DNA of 42,737 nucleotides from Aeromicrobium sp. GTDB taxonomy: Bacteria > Actinomycetota > Actinomycetes > Propionibacteriales > Nocardioidaceae. Below, piece after piece: positions 7,721 to 15,910 of this stretch. How positions within the stretch are numbered: the first letter of the stretch is position 1; every line of letters begins with the position of its first letter. Both the position numbers and the translations under genes were made by a program. The notes under the pieces were generated by a model. The model did no database searches. It saw nothing but the letters and a program-made list of their open reading frames with translations, and was not told the origin of the DNA. The stretch spans positions 1 to 42,737 of the forward strand of contig JACMOZ010000261.1 in the NCBI GenBank assembly GCA_014377785.1, given 5' to 3'.

Positions 7721-9175
7721 ATGAGTGAAAAGTCCGTAGTCGACAACGTCAGCAAACAACTCTTCATCGGCGGTCAGTGGCGCGACGCCGAGGGTGGCAA
7801 GACCCTTGACGTGGAAGACCCGTCAACCGGCCGAGTGCTCACCAAGGTTGCCGATGCGAGCGTCGCCGACGGCAAGTCCGCCCTCGATGCTGCGGTCGCG
7901 GCACAGGAGTCGTGGGCGGCAACGCCTCCACGCGATCGCGGCGAAATCCTGCGCAAGGCTTTCGAACTCATCACCGACCGTGCCGATGACCTGGCCATGC
8001 TGATGACGCTGGAAATGGGCAAGCCGCTCAAGGAGTCGAAAACCGAGATCGCTTATGCCTCGGAATTCTTCCGATGGTTCGCCGAAGAAGCTGTGCGCAT
8101 CTCCGGCCGCTTTTCGATGGCCCCCAACGGCGCGACCCGTTTGCTGACCATGAAACAACCGGTCGGTCCGTGTCTGATGATCACGCCGTGGAACTTCCCA
8201 CTCGCCATGGGCACTCGCAAGATCGGTCCGGCCATCGCCGCGGGCTGCACGATGGTCATCAAGCCGGCGTCGCTCACGCCGTTGTCGATGCTTGCGCTCG
8301 GTGGCATCTTGACCGAAGCTGGGCTCCCCGACGGCGTCCTCAACATCGTCACGACGTCGACGACCGGCAAAATCATGGAACCGCTGATTCGCGATCCACG
8401 GTTGCGCAAACTCACGTTCACCGGTTCGACCGAGGTCGGCCGTATGCTCATCGGGCAGAGCGCCGAGGGTCTACTGCGGGTGTCTATGGAGCTCGGCGGC
8501 AATGCGCCGTTCCTGGTGTTCGCCGACGCCGACATCGACAAGGCCGTCGACGGGGCGATGCTCGCCAAGATGCGCAATATCGGCGAGGCCTGCACGGCCG
8601 CCAACCGCTTCATCATCCACGAATCTGTTGCCGAGGAGTTCTCCACGAAACTGGCCACGCGTATGGGTGCGATGAAGATCGGCCGCGGCACCGACGAAGA
8701 CATCGAGGTCGGTCCGCTCGTCGAAGCCAAGCAACTCGACAAGGTAGCCCAACTCGTTGACGATGCCATCGCCAAGGGTGCCACGGCACTGACTGGCGGC
8801 AAGGCCCTCGACGGCGACGGCTATTTCTATCCGCCGACTGTCCTCACTGGTGTCAGCGAGGACGCAACGATGTTCCGCGAGGAGATCTTTGGCCCGGTCG
8901 CGCCCATCTACACGTTTACCACCGACGACGAGGGCATCGCGATGGCCAATAACACCGAGTTCGGCCTCGTCGCTTACGCGTTCACCAAGGAGTTTTCCCG
9001 CGCGATCACGGTCTCCGAAAAGCTGCAGACCGGCATGGTCGGGATCAATCAGGGCGTCGTGTCCAACCCGGCTGCGCCTTTCGGCGGAGTCAAGTCCAGC
9101 GGCTTCGGCCGCGAAGGCGGATCCGAGGGCATCGAGGAATACCTCGAAACGAAATACGTCGGCCTGGCTCTCTAA
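7721..9175 (+). CDS. gabD: NAD(P)-dependent succinate-semialdehyde dehydrogenase family (GabD-type)
   Basis: A 484-residue aldehyde dehydrogenase. The NAD-binding region carries ITPWNFPLAMGTRKIGPA, KPASLTPLS and FTGSTEVGR; the general base is Glu257 in SMELGGNAP and the nucleophile is Cys291 in NIGEACTAANRF; EEIFGPVAPIY and PFGGVKSSGFGREGG close the fold. The length and the MKQPVGPCLMITPW form fit succinate-semialdehyde dehydrogenases, which convert succinate semialdehyde to succinate in GABA breakdown. A truncated gamma-glutamyl-GABA hydrolase-like gene lies at 669, so polyamine/GABA catabolism is a possible link. Other C4-C5 semialdehydes cannot be excluded as substrates. The gene is flanked by a hairpin upstream and a palindromic repeat downstream. 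Confidence 0.88.
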   Translation: MSEKSVVDNVSKQLFIGGQWRDAEGGKTLDVEDPSTGRVLTKVADASVADGKSALDAAVAAQESWAATPPRDRGEILRKAFELITDRADDLAMLMTLEMGKPLKESKTEIAYASEFFRWFAEEAVRISGRFSMAPNGATRLLTMKQPVGPCLMITPWNFPLAMGTRKIGPAIAAGCTMVIKPASLTPLSMLALGGILTEAGLPDGVLNIVTTSTTGKIMEPLIRDPRLRKLTFTGSTEVGRMLIGQSAEGLLRVSMELGGNAPFLVFADADIDKAVDGAMLAKMRNIGEACTAANRFIIHESVAEEFSTKLATRMGAMKIGRGTDEDIEVGPLVEAKQLDKVAQLVDDAIAKGATALTGGKALDGDGYFYPPTVLTGVSEDATMFREEIFGPVAPIYTFTTDDEGIAMANNTEFGLVAYAFTKEFSRAITVSEKLQTGMVGINQGVVSNPAAPFGGVKSSGFGREGGSEGIEEYLETKYVGLAL

Positions 9176-9181
9176 CCCGTT

Positions 9182-9275
9182 GGTGGTTTACCACGAGGGC
9201 GGTGGAAACTGTCATGTCACGGGGGAAACTTCCCGCGTGGGGTGGTGGTTTGCCGAGGCCTCGTGGTAAACCGCC
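9182..9275 (+). repeat. Dispersed palindromic repeat, copy 1
   Basis: The element is bounded by a 17-bp inverted repeat (9182-9198 and 9259-9275, 16 of 17 matching, outer motif GGTTTACCACGAGG) around a 60-bp core. The core contains ATGTCACGGGGG and AACTTCCCGCG. A related sequence in opposite orientation is at 25378-25453. It fills the space between the convergent aldehyde dehydrogenase and VOC genes, so it may act as a bidirectional terminator or be a REP/MITE-like element. I do not recognise it as a named repeat. Confidence 0.75.
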
Positions 9276-9281
9276 GTGGCG

Positions 9282-9662
9282 TCAGGAAGGTTCGATCACC
9301 GAGAGTACGTTGCCGGCGGGATCCTTGAACCAAGCGATCGGCGGCCCGCCCTTGCGGAAGACGCGCTTGTCATCGGTCGACATCGGCGAACCCTCGTACT
9401 TCTGGATGATCACGCCGCGTGTGGTCAGCTCATCCACCGCCGCTTCGACGTCGGCGACGGGGAAATTGATGATAGTGAAGGACGCGGGGACGTGCCGGTC
9501 TCCCTTGGGATAGACCAGCGTTGGGCGGTCGTCGCCGAGGTGGGGCGTCAACATGCCGTTTTCCTCGGTCACTTTCAGGCCGAGAACGTTGCCGTAAAAC
9601 TCTTTTGCCGCGGGCACGTCATCACATGAGAATCCGCTGAATGCCGAGCTGTCGGTGAGCAT
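9282..9662 (-). CDS. VOC (glyoxalase/bleomycin-resistance) superfamily protein
   Basis: A 126-residue single-domain VOC protein with the beta-alpha-beta-beta-beta units of the superfamily: FSGFSCDDVPAAKEFYGNVLGLKV at the first unit and NFPVADVEAAVDEL in the second, ending in FKDPAGNVLSVIEPS with the usual metal-ligand Glu. The first canonical His position appears to be occupied by a non-ligand residue, so metal binding is doubtful and a specific enzyme activity cannot be assigned. The ATG follows a GGAG-type site. It precedes the DUF488 gene on the same strand direction by 19 bp. Confidence 0.8.
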   Translation of the reverse strand: MLTDSSAFSGFSCDDVPAAKEFYGNVLGLKVTEENGMLTPHLGDDRPTLVYPKGDRHVPASFTIINFPVADVEAAVDELTTRGVIIQKYEGSPMSTDDKRVFRKGGPPIAWFKDPAGNVLSVIEPS

Positions 9663-9680
9663 TGTTTCTCCTTCGGCCGT

Positions 9681-10012
9681 TCAAGTGGAAAGTACGTCGA
9701 GCAACACGGTGAGGTGGCTGTGGGCGATCTCTTTGCGGGCAGTCAGCAACGTGACGATGTCGCCGGCAGCGCGCAATTCTTCGAGCGCATCACCCTGGCC
9801 TTCGATTTCAGTGCGATAGCGTTCGGCGAACTCCTCGGGATGGGAGTGATACCACTTCCGTAAGTCGTTGGACGGCGTCACGTCCTTGAGCCAGAGATCG
9901 AAGTGAGCCTCGTCCTTCGCGAGCCCCCGCGGCCACAAACGGTCTACCAGGACACGTACGCCTCATCGACGGACGGATTGTCGTAGGCACGCTTGGTCAG
10001 GAATCGGGTCAT
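9681..10012 (-). pseudogene. DUF488 family protein, frameshifted
   Basis: The gene begins at ATG 10012 with TRFLTKRAYDNPSVDEAYVSW and hits a TAG; shifting by one base gives the family signature RVLVDRLWPRGL, continuing through DLWLKDVTPSNDLRKWYHS and FAERYRTEI to the stop at 9681. The junction (about 9952-9957) is explained by loss of one base in what would be TAC-CGT. DUF488 proteins are about 115-120 residues, matching the repaired frame. The start overlaps the stop of the ABC exporter gene as ATGA, so it is the last gene of a tightly overlapping operon. A sequencing indel is a real alternative to a true mutation. Confidence 0.75.
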
Positions 10013-11979
10013 AGTGCCACGTCCGCTCGTCGGTCATCGGAATTGCGATCACATCGCGTCTGGCCGTCGGCGAACTTCACGCCGTCGTGGAAGCGGGCTT
10101 CGATCTGGCCGGAGCCGAACTGCTCGACATAGAGGCGCGAATAAAGTCCGCCGGAAGCAAGGAGTTCGGTATGCGTTCCCTGTTCGACAAGCCGTCCGTC
10201 TTCGAGCCCGAAAATGACGTCGGCGTTCTGGATCGTCGAGAGCCGGTGGGCTATCGCAATGGTGGTGCGGTTGTGGGTGGCCCGTTCGAGCGCCTCCTGG
10301 ACGAGCCGTTCGGTCTCGGTATCGAGGGCCGAGGTCGCTTCGTCGAGGATCAGGATCCTGGGGTCCATGAGGAGAACCCGGGCGATCGCGATCCGCTGTT
10401 TCTCGCCACCGGAGAGCCGATAACCCCGTTCGCCGGTGATTGTTTCGTAGCCTTGCGCAAAACTCATGATCGCGTCGTGGATGTTGGCATCGCGTGCGGC
10501 CTTCTCTATTTCGGCGGCGCTGGCCTCCGGTTTGGCATAGGCGATGTTGTCGCGGATCGTGCCGTGAAAGAGATAAGGCTCCTGCGTCACCATGCCTACG
10601 GAGTCGGCGAGCGATCCCATCGTCAGGTCGCGTACATCGTGTCCGTCGACGAGGATCGCACCATCGGTGACGTCATAAAAGCGTGGGACGAGATAAGTCG
10701 TGGTGGTCTTGCCCGCACCCGTTGGCCCGACGATGGCGGCGAGTTGGCCGGGTTTCACCGTCAGTGACACGTCATGCAGCGTCCAGTTGGGGGCATCTCC
10801 AAAATCGTTCTGCACCTCGGGGGCACCAATGCGTACGCCAGTCTCGCCGAAACGGTCCACGGTGTCGGCGCCGGTGAGACTGCGCGCTTCGGGATAGCGG
10901 AACCACACGTTGCGGAACTCGATCTCGCCGCGCAATTCCTCCCGCTTGAGGGCAATGGCGCCGGGGCGTTCGACGATCGCCGGCTCAAGGTCGATGTACT
11001 CGAAGATGCGGCGGAACAGGGCGAGTGAGGTCTGCACGTCGAGGGTGACGCGCATGAGCTGTAGGAGTGGCATCTGCAGGCGGGCCTGCAACGTGGTGAA
11101 GGCGACGAGGGTGCCGGCGGTGAGGACGGTGCCAGCGCCCAGCATGCGCCCGGCGACGAGATAAATCAGCGCAGGGGTGATCGCGAAGAAGGTCTGCACA
11201 ATGGCGAAGAATGCCCGGCCCGTCATGGCCTGATCGACCTGGAGTTTGGTCTGGTTCCGGTTGGCCTCGCGGTAGCGTTCGGTCTCGGATTCGGCACGAT
11301 TGAAAACCTTCGCGAGGAGAATTCCCGACACCGAGAGCGCCTCCTCGGTGATCGCGGTCATCTCAGACAGCGACTCCTGAGTACGGCGAGCCAGACGCTG
11401 CCGGCGCTTGCCGACCTGCAACTGAATCCAGACGAACAGCGGCATCACTATGAGGGTCAGAATGGTGAGTTGCCACGACAAGATGATCATTGAAACAAAA
11501 GCTGCCGTCACGGTGACGCTGTTCTGCAGGATCGTCGTCGCGGTGTCGGTCAGCACCGTACGGACGCCGCCCACGTCATTGGCGAGCCGGGACTGGATGG
11601 CGCCGGTTTTGGTGGCGGTGAAGAACGCGAGTTCCATCTTTTGCAGATGGGCGAACAGGTCGCTGCGCAGGTCGGCCATCGCCGAATTGCCGATCTTGCT
11701 GGTCAGGAAATTCTGGCCGATAGCAATGATGGCTGTCACCACCGGAATCGCGATCATGCCGAGGACGAGCCACGTCAGCAAGCCCAGATCGGGCCTGCCG
11801 TCGACGGGGAACAGTGCCTTGTCGAACACAGCGCGAACCAAAAACGGGACAATTGAGGTGAGGACCGCCGCGGTAACGACTGCAACCGCGACCAAGGTCA
11901 TCTGGACGCGATAGGGGCGGAGTAGACGCGCGACCCGCGAGATGACCGGATCTCGCGGCAAAGCTGGTTTTTCGGTCAT
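10009..11979 (-). CDS. ABC exporter, fused membrane and ATPase domains
   Basis: A 656-residue half-transporter of the multidrug/lipid exporter type. Six transmembrane helices occupy about residues 20-320 (VALVAVVTAAVLTSIVPFLV onward). The nucleotide-binding domain has Walker A GPTGAGKTT near 420, a Q-loop (VTQEPYLFHG), signature LSGGEKQRIAIARVLL near 520, Walker B ILILDEATSALD and the switch His in IAHRLSTI. A roughly 25-residue insertion (around SLTGADTVDRFGETGVRIG) precedes the ATPase core, and the C-terminus has a charged extension after the usual end. It would work as a homodimer or heterodimer. The gene is coupled by ATGA overlaps to a YbaY-type gene upstream and DUF488 downstream. The substrate is unknown. 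Confidence 0.9.
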   Translation of the reverse strand: MTEKPALPRDPVISRVARLLRPYRVQMTLVAVAVVTAAVLTSIVPFLVRAVFDKALFPVDGRPDLGLLTWLVLGMIAIPVVTAIIAIGQNFLTSKIGNSAMADLRSDLFAHLQKMELAFFTATKTGAIQSRLANDVGGVRTVLTDTATTILQNSVTVTAAFVSMIILSWQLTILTLIVMPLFVWIQLQVGKRRQRLARRTQESLSEMTAITEEALSVSGILLAKVFNRAESETERYREANRNQTKLQVDQAMTGRAFFAIVQTFFAITPALIYLVAGRMLGAGTVLTAGTLVAFTTLQARLQMPLLQLMRVTLDVQTSLALFRRIFEYIDLEPAIVERPGAIALKREELRGEIEFRNVWFRYPEARSLTGADTVDRFGETGVRIGAPEVQNDFGDAPNWTLHDVSLTVKPGQLAAIVGPTGAGKTTTTYLVPRFYDVTDGAILVDGHDVRDLTMGSLADSVGMVTQEPYLFHGTIRDNIAYAKPEASAAEIEKAARDANIHDAIMSFAQGYETITGERGYRLSGGEKQRIAIARVLLMDPRILILDEATSALDTETERLVQEALERATHNRTTIAIAHRLSTIQNADVIFGLEDGRLVEQGTHTELLASGGLYSRLYVEQFGSGQIEARFHDGVKFADGQTRCDRNSDDRRADVAL

Positions 11980-12293
11980 TCTTCGACGTCAATCTTGCGG
12001 AGATGGATAGTCACCGGCAGTTCGGACGCGGAGACGAAATCAGGGGTCCCCCAGACGCCTGCTTCGGAGCGGATGACGGCCCATACCGACAATTTCGACG
12101 GGTCGGGGGCATCGGCGCGGTCGACATACAGGGTGAAGTCCATCGGCACCTGGAAGACCTCGAAGGCGGTGGCGGCGAGCACCTCGGCCTTGCGGTTGAC
12201 GAGCTTCACCGAGGCCACGGAGCCGCGCGGAAGTTCGATGCGCTCGCGGAACGTAACGGAGCCGGTGATCTCGTGCAGAAAGATGGAGGACAT
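11976..12293 (-). CDS. YbaY/YscW-type beta-barrel domain protein
   Basis: A 105-residue protein matching the YbaY-like (type III chaperone YscW) domain: ITGSVTFRERIELPRGSVASVKL, then VPMDFTLYVDRADAPDPSKLSVWAVI and the terminal SELPVTIHL. In Gram-negatives such domains are found on outer-membrane lipoproteins, but this protein has no signal peptide or lipobox, so it is likely cytoplasmic here. Its stop overlaps the start of the ABC exporter (ATGA at 11976-11979), which suggests a shared role, but the family has no settled biochemical function. Confidence 0.7.
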   Translation of the reverse strand: MSSIFLHEITGSVTFRERIELPRGSVASVKLVNRKAEVLAATAFEVFQVPMDFTLYVDRADAPDPSKLSVWAVIRSEAGVWGTPDFVSASELPVTIHLRKIDVEE

Positions 12294-12306
12294 AGGGACA
12301 TCTTAT

Positions 12307-13146
12307 CTACTGGACCGCAGCCAGTGCTTGGGCGAAGCCCGTGGCCGGCCGGCCGAGGAGCCGGCCGATGTCGGGGCTCACGGCGTTGAGTTCGCCGTCG
12401 TGGATTGCCGTGTAGGTGCTGATCCACGCGTCGACCTGCCAATCGGGGGCACCGTAATGTGCCCTGCTGGCCCGCGCCTCAGTGATCGTCTCGTCGACGA
12501 AGGAGTGCGGTGTGCCGGTGACTCTGGTGAGGATCGTGGCGATCTCGGTGAGAGTAAGCGCCTCCGGTCCGGTCAGGTCGTAGGTGGAATGGGAGTGTGT
12601 CTGGGGATCGCGCAGGATTTTCGCGGCCACGTCGGCGACGTCTCGCTGCGAAACCGGTGCCACGCGCCCGAGGCCGGCCGGGCCACGAATGATGCCCTCG
12701 GAGTCGGCGAACGACGGGAAAATCTCGCTGTAGAAGTTGTCACGCAAAAACGTCCACGTCATCCCCGAAGTTCGGATGTACTCCTCGGTGGCGCCGTGAT
12801 CACGGGCCAGGCTGAACCCCGATCTCTCGCTCGCGCCGGTGAAGGACAAATAAATGACGTGTCGGACGCCTGCGGCAGCCGCGGCGCCGACGAACGTCTT
12901 GTGTTCGTCGAGCCGATCGGACGATTCGTGACCCGAAACCATGAAAAGCACTTCAACTCCGGCGAGCGCGGCCACCGCGGCTTCCCGGTCGCCGTAGGAG
13001 CACACGGCGACCTTCGTATGGCGCAGTCGAGGCGCACGGCTGTCGTCGCGGACAAGGAGTCTCGCCGGGATGCCCGCCTCACTGAGTTGGCGCGCGATGC
13101 GTCCGCCGATCTTGCCCGTTGAGCCCGTGATCGCCAAGACAGTCAT
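12307..13146 (-). CDS. NmrA/QorB-like NAD(P)-binding reductase (atypical SDR)
   Basis: A 279-residue Rossmann protein. The dinucleotide motif ITGSTGKIGG (residues 6-15) sits at the N-terminus, followed by LLVRD for the NADP phosphate, VIYLSFTGA after beta strand 4, and the NmrA-like stretch YIRTSGMTWTFLRDNFY. The catalytic Tyr-x3-Lys of classical SDRs is absent, as is usual for NmrA/QorB relatives that act as quinone reductases or redox sensors. It lies 13 bp upstream of the YbaY gene in the same direction and may head that operon. Confidence 0.82.
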   Translation of the reverse strand: MTVLAITGSTGKIGGRIARQLSEAGIPARLLVRDDSRAPRLRHTKVAVCSYGDREAAVAALAGVEVLFMVSGHESSDRLDEHKTFVGAAAAAGVRHVIYLSFTGASERSGFSLARDHGATEEYIRTSGMTWTFLRDNFYSEIFPSFADSEGIIRGPAGLGRVAPVSQRDVADVAAKILRDPQTHSHSTYDLTGPEALTLTEIATILTRVTGTPHSFVDETITEARASRAHYGAPDWQVDAWISTYTAIHDGELNAVSPDIGRLLGRPATGFAQALAAVQ

Positions 13147-13176
13147 AAAGACTCAAACGCATCGGGTGCCCCGTTG

Positions 13177-13213
13177 ATTCCTGCACGGGGTTTCCTGCAC
13201 AGGGATTCCTGGA
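13177..13213. repeat. Short tandem repeat upstream of the cupin gene
   Basis: TTCCTGCACGGGG, TTCCTGCACAGGG and a partial TTCCTGGA begin at 13178, 13192 and 13206, a 14-bp period in the divergent NmrA/cupin promoter region. It may hold regulator binding sites. Confidence 0.4.
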
Positions 13214-13289
13214 TAAGCGAAACGAACAGGCCTATCGGACCAAAAATGGGAGGTAGCGTGGGAACGGCACACGAATCGAGGAGGCAGTT

Positions 13290-13622
13290 ATGGAGAACTC
13301 ATCGCTGACGGCCCTGGCATTTCAGCATCTTGAACTCGCTCGGGAGGCATCGAGCGGTCGGAGCGCGCATACCGTGTATGGCGGGCACGAGCACCTGTTG
13401 CGTCAGACTCTCATTGCCCTGATTGCTGGCGAGTCGCTCGAAGAACATGACAGTCCGGGCGAAGCAACGGTCCAGGTACTGAGCGGAAGGGTCCGGCTGA
13501 TCGGCGCTGAACATCTGTGGGACGGCACTGTCGGGGATTTCCTGATCGTCCCCGCTGAACGGCACTCGCTCGAAGCGGTGGAGGATTCGGCGATGCTGCT
13601 CACGGTCGCCTTGCACCGATAG
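13290..13622 (+). CDS. Small cupin domain protein
   Basis: A 110-residue single-domain cupin: the first motif region LEEHDSPGEATVQVLSGRVRL and the second GDFLIVPAERHSLEAVEDSAML. Potential metal ligands (His-x-n-Glu and His in RHSLEA) are retained, so metal binding is possible. The gene has a GAGGAGG ribosome binding site just before ATG. Such short cupins act as ligand sensors or small dioxygenase-like enzymes; no specific role can be given. It is divergent from the NmrA reductase. Confidence 0.78.
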   Translation: MENSSLTALAFQHLELAREASSGRSAHTVYGGHEHLLRQTLIALIAGESLEEHDSPGEATVQVLSGRVRLIGAEHLWDGTVGDFLIVPAERHSLEAVEDSAMLLTVALHR

Positions 13623-13694
13623 TTGACCTGGCGGGGATTGCGCCCGAAGTGAACAAGACTTTCGTGGACGGCGCAGAAGTGCTTGATTGGACGC

Positions 13695-14687
13695 ATGGCC
13701 AATATTCTCGTCCTCGGCGGTACTTCATGGCTGGGCGGTGAAATCGCCAAAGCGGCAGTCGCGCGCGAGCACCATGTCACGTGTCTGGCTCGCGGTGAGG
13801 CCGGCAACGCGCCTGCGGCCACGACCTTCGTCCAATCCGATCGAGATGGCCCCGATCCCTACGCCGCCGTCCTCGACCAGCGCTGGGATTGTGTGTTCGA
13901 CGTGTCTTGGCAGCCGCGTTTTGTGCAGGGAGCAGTCGAAACGCTGGGCCACGTCGCTTCGCATTGGACCTACGTTTCCTCGGTGTCGGCGTATGCGGAC
14001 CAGAGGGTGGGCGGGGACGAGGACGCCGCGTTGCTGGAACCTCTCGACGCTGATACCGCCGATGGGGACAGTTATGGCGAGGCGAAGGTTGCGTGTGAGC
14101 GGATCGTGGAATCCCTGCGCCACACGCTGATTGCGAGAGCGGGCCTGCTCGGCGGACCGGGGGATCGCAGTGACCGCTTCGGCTATTGGGTGTCACGGTT
14201 CGCGCTCGCCGGTGACGGTCCGGTGCTCGTGCCCGACGCCGCGGACCAACCAACGCAGGCGATTGACGCCCGCGACCTGGCGGTGTGGCTCGTCGAGTCG
14301 GCGGTTGCGAAGACGACCGGAGTGTTCAACGCGGTGGGTGAGCAGTCGACGCTGGGGCAGATGATCGACGCCGCGGCCGAGGTCGCCGATTTCACCGGTG
14401 ACAAGGTGCCAGCCAATCCTGATTGGCTGGCCGGACAGGACGTACAACCGTGGGCCGGTCCGCGATCGCTGCCGTTGTGGGTGCCCGGACACGACGGCAT
14501 GGGTTCGCAAAACGACGCCCGAATCATCGAATCCGGCATTTCCCGCCGACCCATGACCGAGCTCCTCGCCGATTCCCTCGACTACGAGCGATCTCTGGGC
14601 CTTGATCGCGAGCGACGGGCCGGCCTCACCCGTGCCGAGGAACTCGCGCTGATCGGGCAGTTGCGCCACGACCAAATGGAGCCCTGA
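13695..14687 (+). CDS. NAD-dependent epimerase/dehydratase family protein
   Basis: A 330-residue extended SDR. The N-terminus ILVLGGTSWLGGE provides the nucleotide-binding loop, YVSSVSAYA is the Ser-containing strand, and SYGEAKVACE supplies the catalytic Tyr-x3-Lys. The C-terminal half has the substrate-domain features GLLGGPGDRSDRFGYWV, IDARDLAVWLVE and FNAVGE. Family members of this type reduce or epimerise sugar nucleotides or act as reductases of unknown substrates. The ATG at 13695 is chosen over a TTG at 13683 because the Rossmann motif begins right after it. Confidence 0.85.
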   Translation: MANILVLGGTSWLGGEIAKAAVAREHHVTCLARGEAGNAPAATTFVQSDRDGPDPYAAVLDQRWDCVFDVSWQPRFVQGAVETLGHVASHWTYVSSVSAYADQRVGGDEDAALLEPLDADTADGDSYGEAKVACERIVESLRHTLIARAGLLGGPGDRSDRFGYWVSRFALAGDGPVLVPDAADQPTQAIDARDLAVWLVESAVAKTTGVFNAVGEQSTLGQMIDAAAEVADFTGDKVPANPDWLAGQDVQPWAGPRSLPLWVPGHDGMGSQNDARIIESGISRRPMTELLADSLDYERSLGLDRERRAGLTRAEELALIGQLRHDQMEP

Positions 14688-14721
14688 ACGCGGCCTCGGC
14701 CAAGGAAACTAGGCTCTCGGT

Positions 14722-15753
14722 GTGCGCTTGTCCAGACTTGGCTTCACTTGTTGGCTTGCTGCGCTGACTCTGATCACAGCGTTGGGCGTGGCGGCTTACG
14801 CCGGCGTGCCGTTTCGCGACCCCGACACCGCGACCGGTCCGACGTACGTGCGACTGCCGGTGATTCTGCTCGCCGCGCTGTTCATCGATGTGGTTCCGCG
14901 CATCATTCATCGATCACGAGGGCGATGTGACGTGTCGGGAACGGCGGGCGAAGTGATTCGCGAACGCCTCGCGTGGCCGAACATGCAATTCACCCTGATT
15001 GGACTGGTGGCCTGGTACACGACGTACGCCTCGATCCGGAACCTGAAGGGCTTCGTTCCATTTGTCAATCATCATGTGTATGACGTCACCCTCGAACGAC
15101 TCGACCGGGCTTTTATGCTGGGGCACGATCCCGCCGCGCTGCTCCATCAGCTCCTGGGCACCGGCATCGCGGCGCAACTGCTGTCTTTCTTCTACATCGC
15201 CTGGATCGTTTTGCTGCCGTTTTCGCTCGCCGTCGCCCTGGTGTGGCACCGCAAGACCTTCGTGAGGTCATGGTGGGTCACCGCCGTCGCGGTCGATTGG
15301 GTGCTGGGTGTCGCTGCGAACTTCGCGCTGCCAACGGTAGGACCGATCTACGCGGATCCCCACGCTTTTTCGAATCTCGTCACGACCCCGACGTCGAAAC
15401 TGCAGGACTCGATGTGGGCCGAACGGATGACCGTCCTGGCTAATCCGGATGCGGCCGGTGTCGTCCAAAACATCGCCGCGTTCCCCTCGCTCCACGTCGC
15501 CATCGCCGCCACGGCCTGTTTCGTTGCTCAGTGGGCCGGCCTCCACAAACTGCTTCGCGTCGGCTTGTGGATCTTTCTGGGAATTACGAGCATCGCGACC
15601 GTTTATTTCGGCTGGCATTATGTCAGCGACGTCGTTGCAGGGCTCCTCATCGGCGTTGCCAGCGCTTGGATCGGTGCGATCGCGACGGGACACAAACCGA
15701 ACGGCGGAGTTCCCGAGCTTCGCTCAGGAGCCCGCGCCCTTCAGGCCGGCTAA
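14722..15753 (+). CDS. PAP2-superfamily membrane phosphatase (inositolphosphotransferase-like)
   Basis: A 343-residue polytopic membrane protein with about six to seven helices. The PAP2 catalytic motifs are present: PSLHVAIA (motif 2 with the acid/base His) and YFGWHYVSDVVAG (motif 3 with nucleophilic His and Asp). The long N-terminal part and the spacing resemble the Aur1/Ipt1-like branch seen in actinobacteria, which transfers or removes phosphate from lipid-linked substrates at the outer face of the membrane. It starts with a GTG 34 bp after the epimerase gene and is probably in the same operon. The lipid substrate is unknown. Confidence 0.85.
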   Translation: MRLSRLGFTCWLAALTLITALGVAAYAGVPFRDPDTATGPTYVRLPVILLAALFIDVVPRIIHRSRGRCDVSGTAGEVIRERLAWPNMQFTLIGLVAWYTTYASIRNLKGFVPFVNHHVYDVTLERLDRAFMLGHDPAALLHQLLGTGIAAQLLSFFYIAWIVLLPFSLAVALVWHRKTFVRSWWVTAVAVDWVLGVAANFALPTVGPIYADPHAFSNLVTTPTSKLQDSMWAERMTVLANPDAAGVVQNIAAFPSLHVAIAATACFVAQWAGLHKLLRVGLWIFLGITSIATVYFGWHYVSDVVAGLLIGVASAWIGAIATGHKPNGGVPELRSGARALQAG

Positions 15754-15839
15754 CGCCTCGGCCAACAGGACGTCATCGTGCATGTCCTGGGCGCAGGTCC
15801 ACGTTGCGAACCCGTGCTCGAAGTCCAAAGCTGATAAAT

Positions 15840-15870
15840 CCGATTTGCCCTTCAACACCCGATTTGCCCT
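15840..15870. repeat. Direct repeat upstream of the sigma-like gene
   Basis: CCGATTTGCCCT occurs exactly twice (15840-15851 and 15859-15870), 19 bp apart and ending about 40 bp before the start codon at 15911. The position suits an operator; no regulator is identified. Confidence 0.45.
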
Positions 15871-15910
15871 CCTACACTCGGATGCAGAGGGTAAAAAGGA
15901 GTAACGCAGC

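Noticed and set aside
9182..9275. CRISPR-like or attachment-site interpretation of the palindromic repeat
   Set aside because: There is one unit per site with no regular spacers, no cas genes and no integrase nearby.
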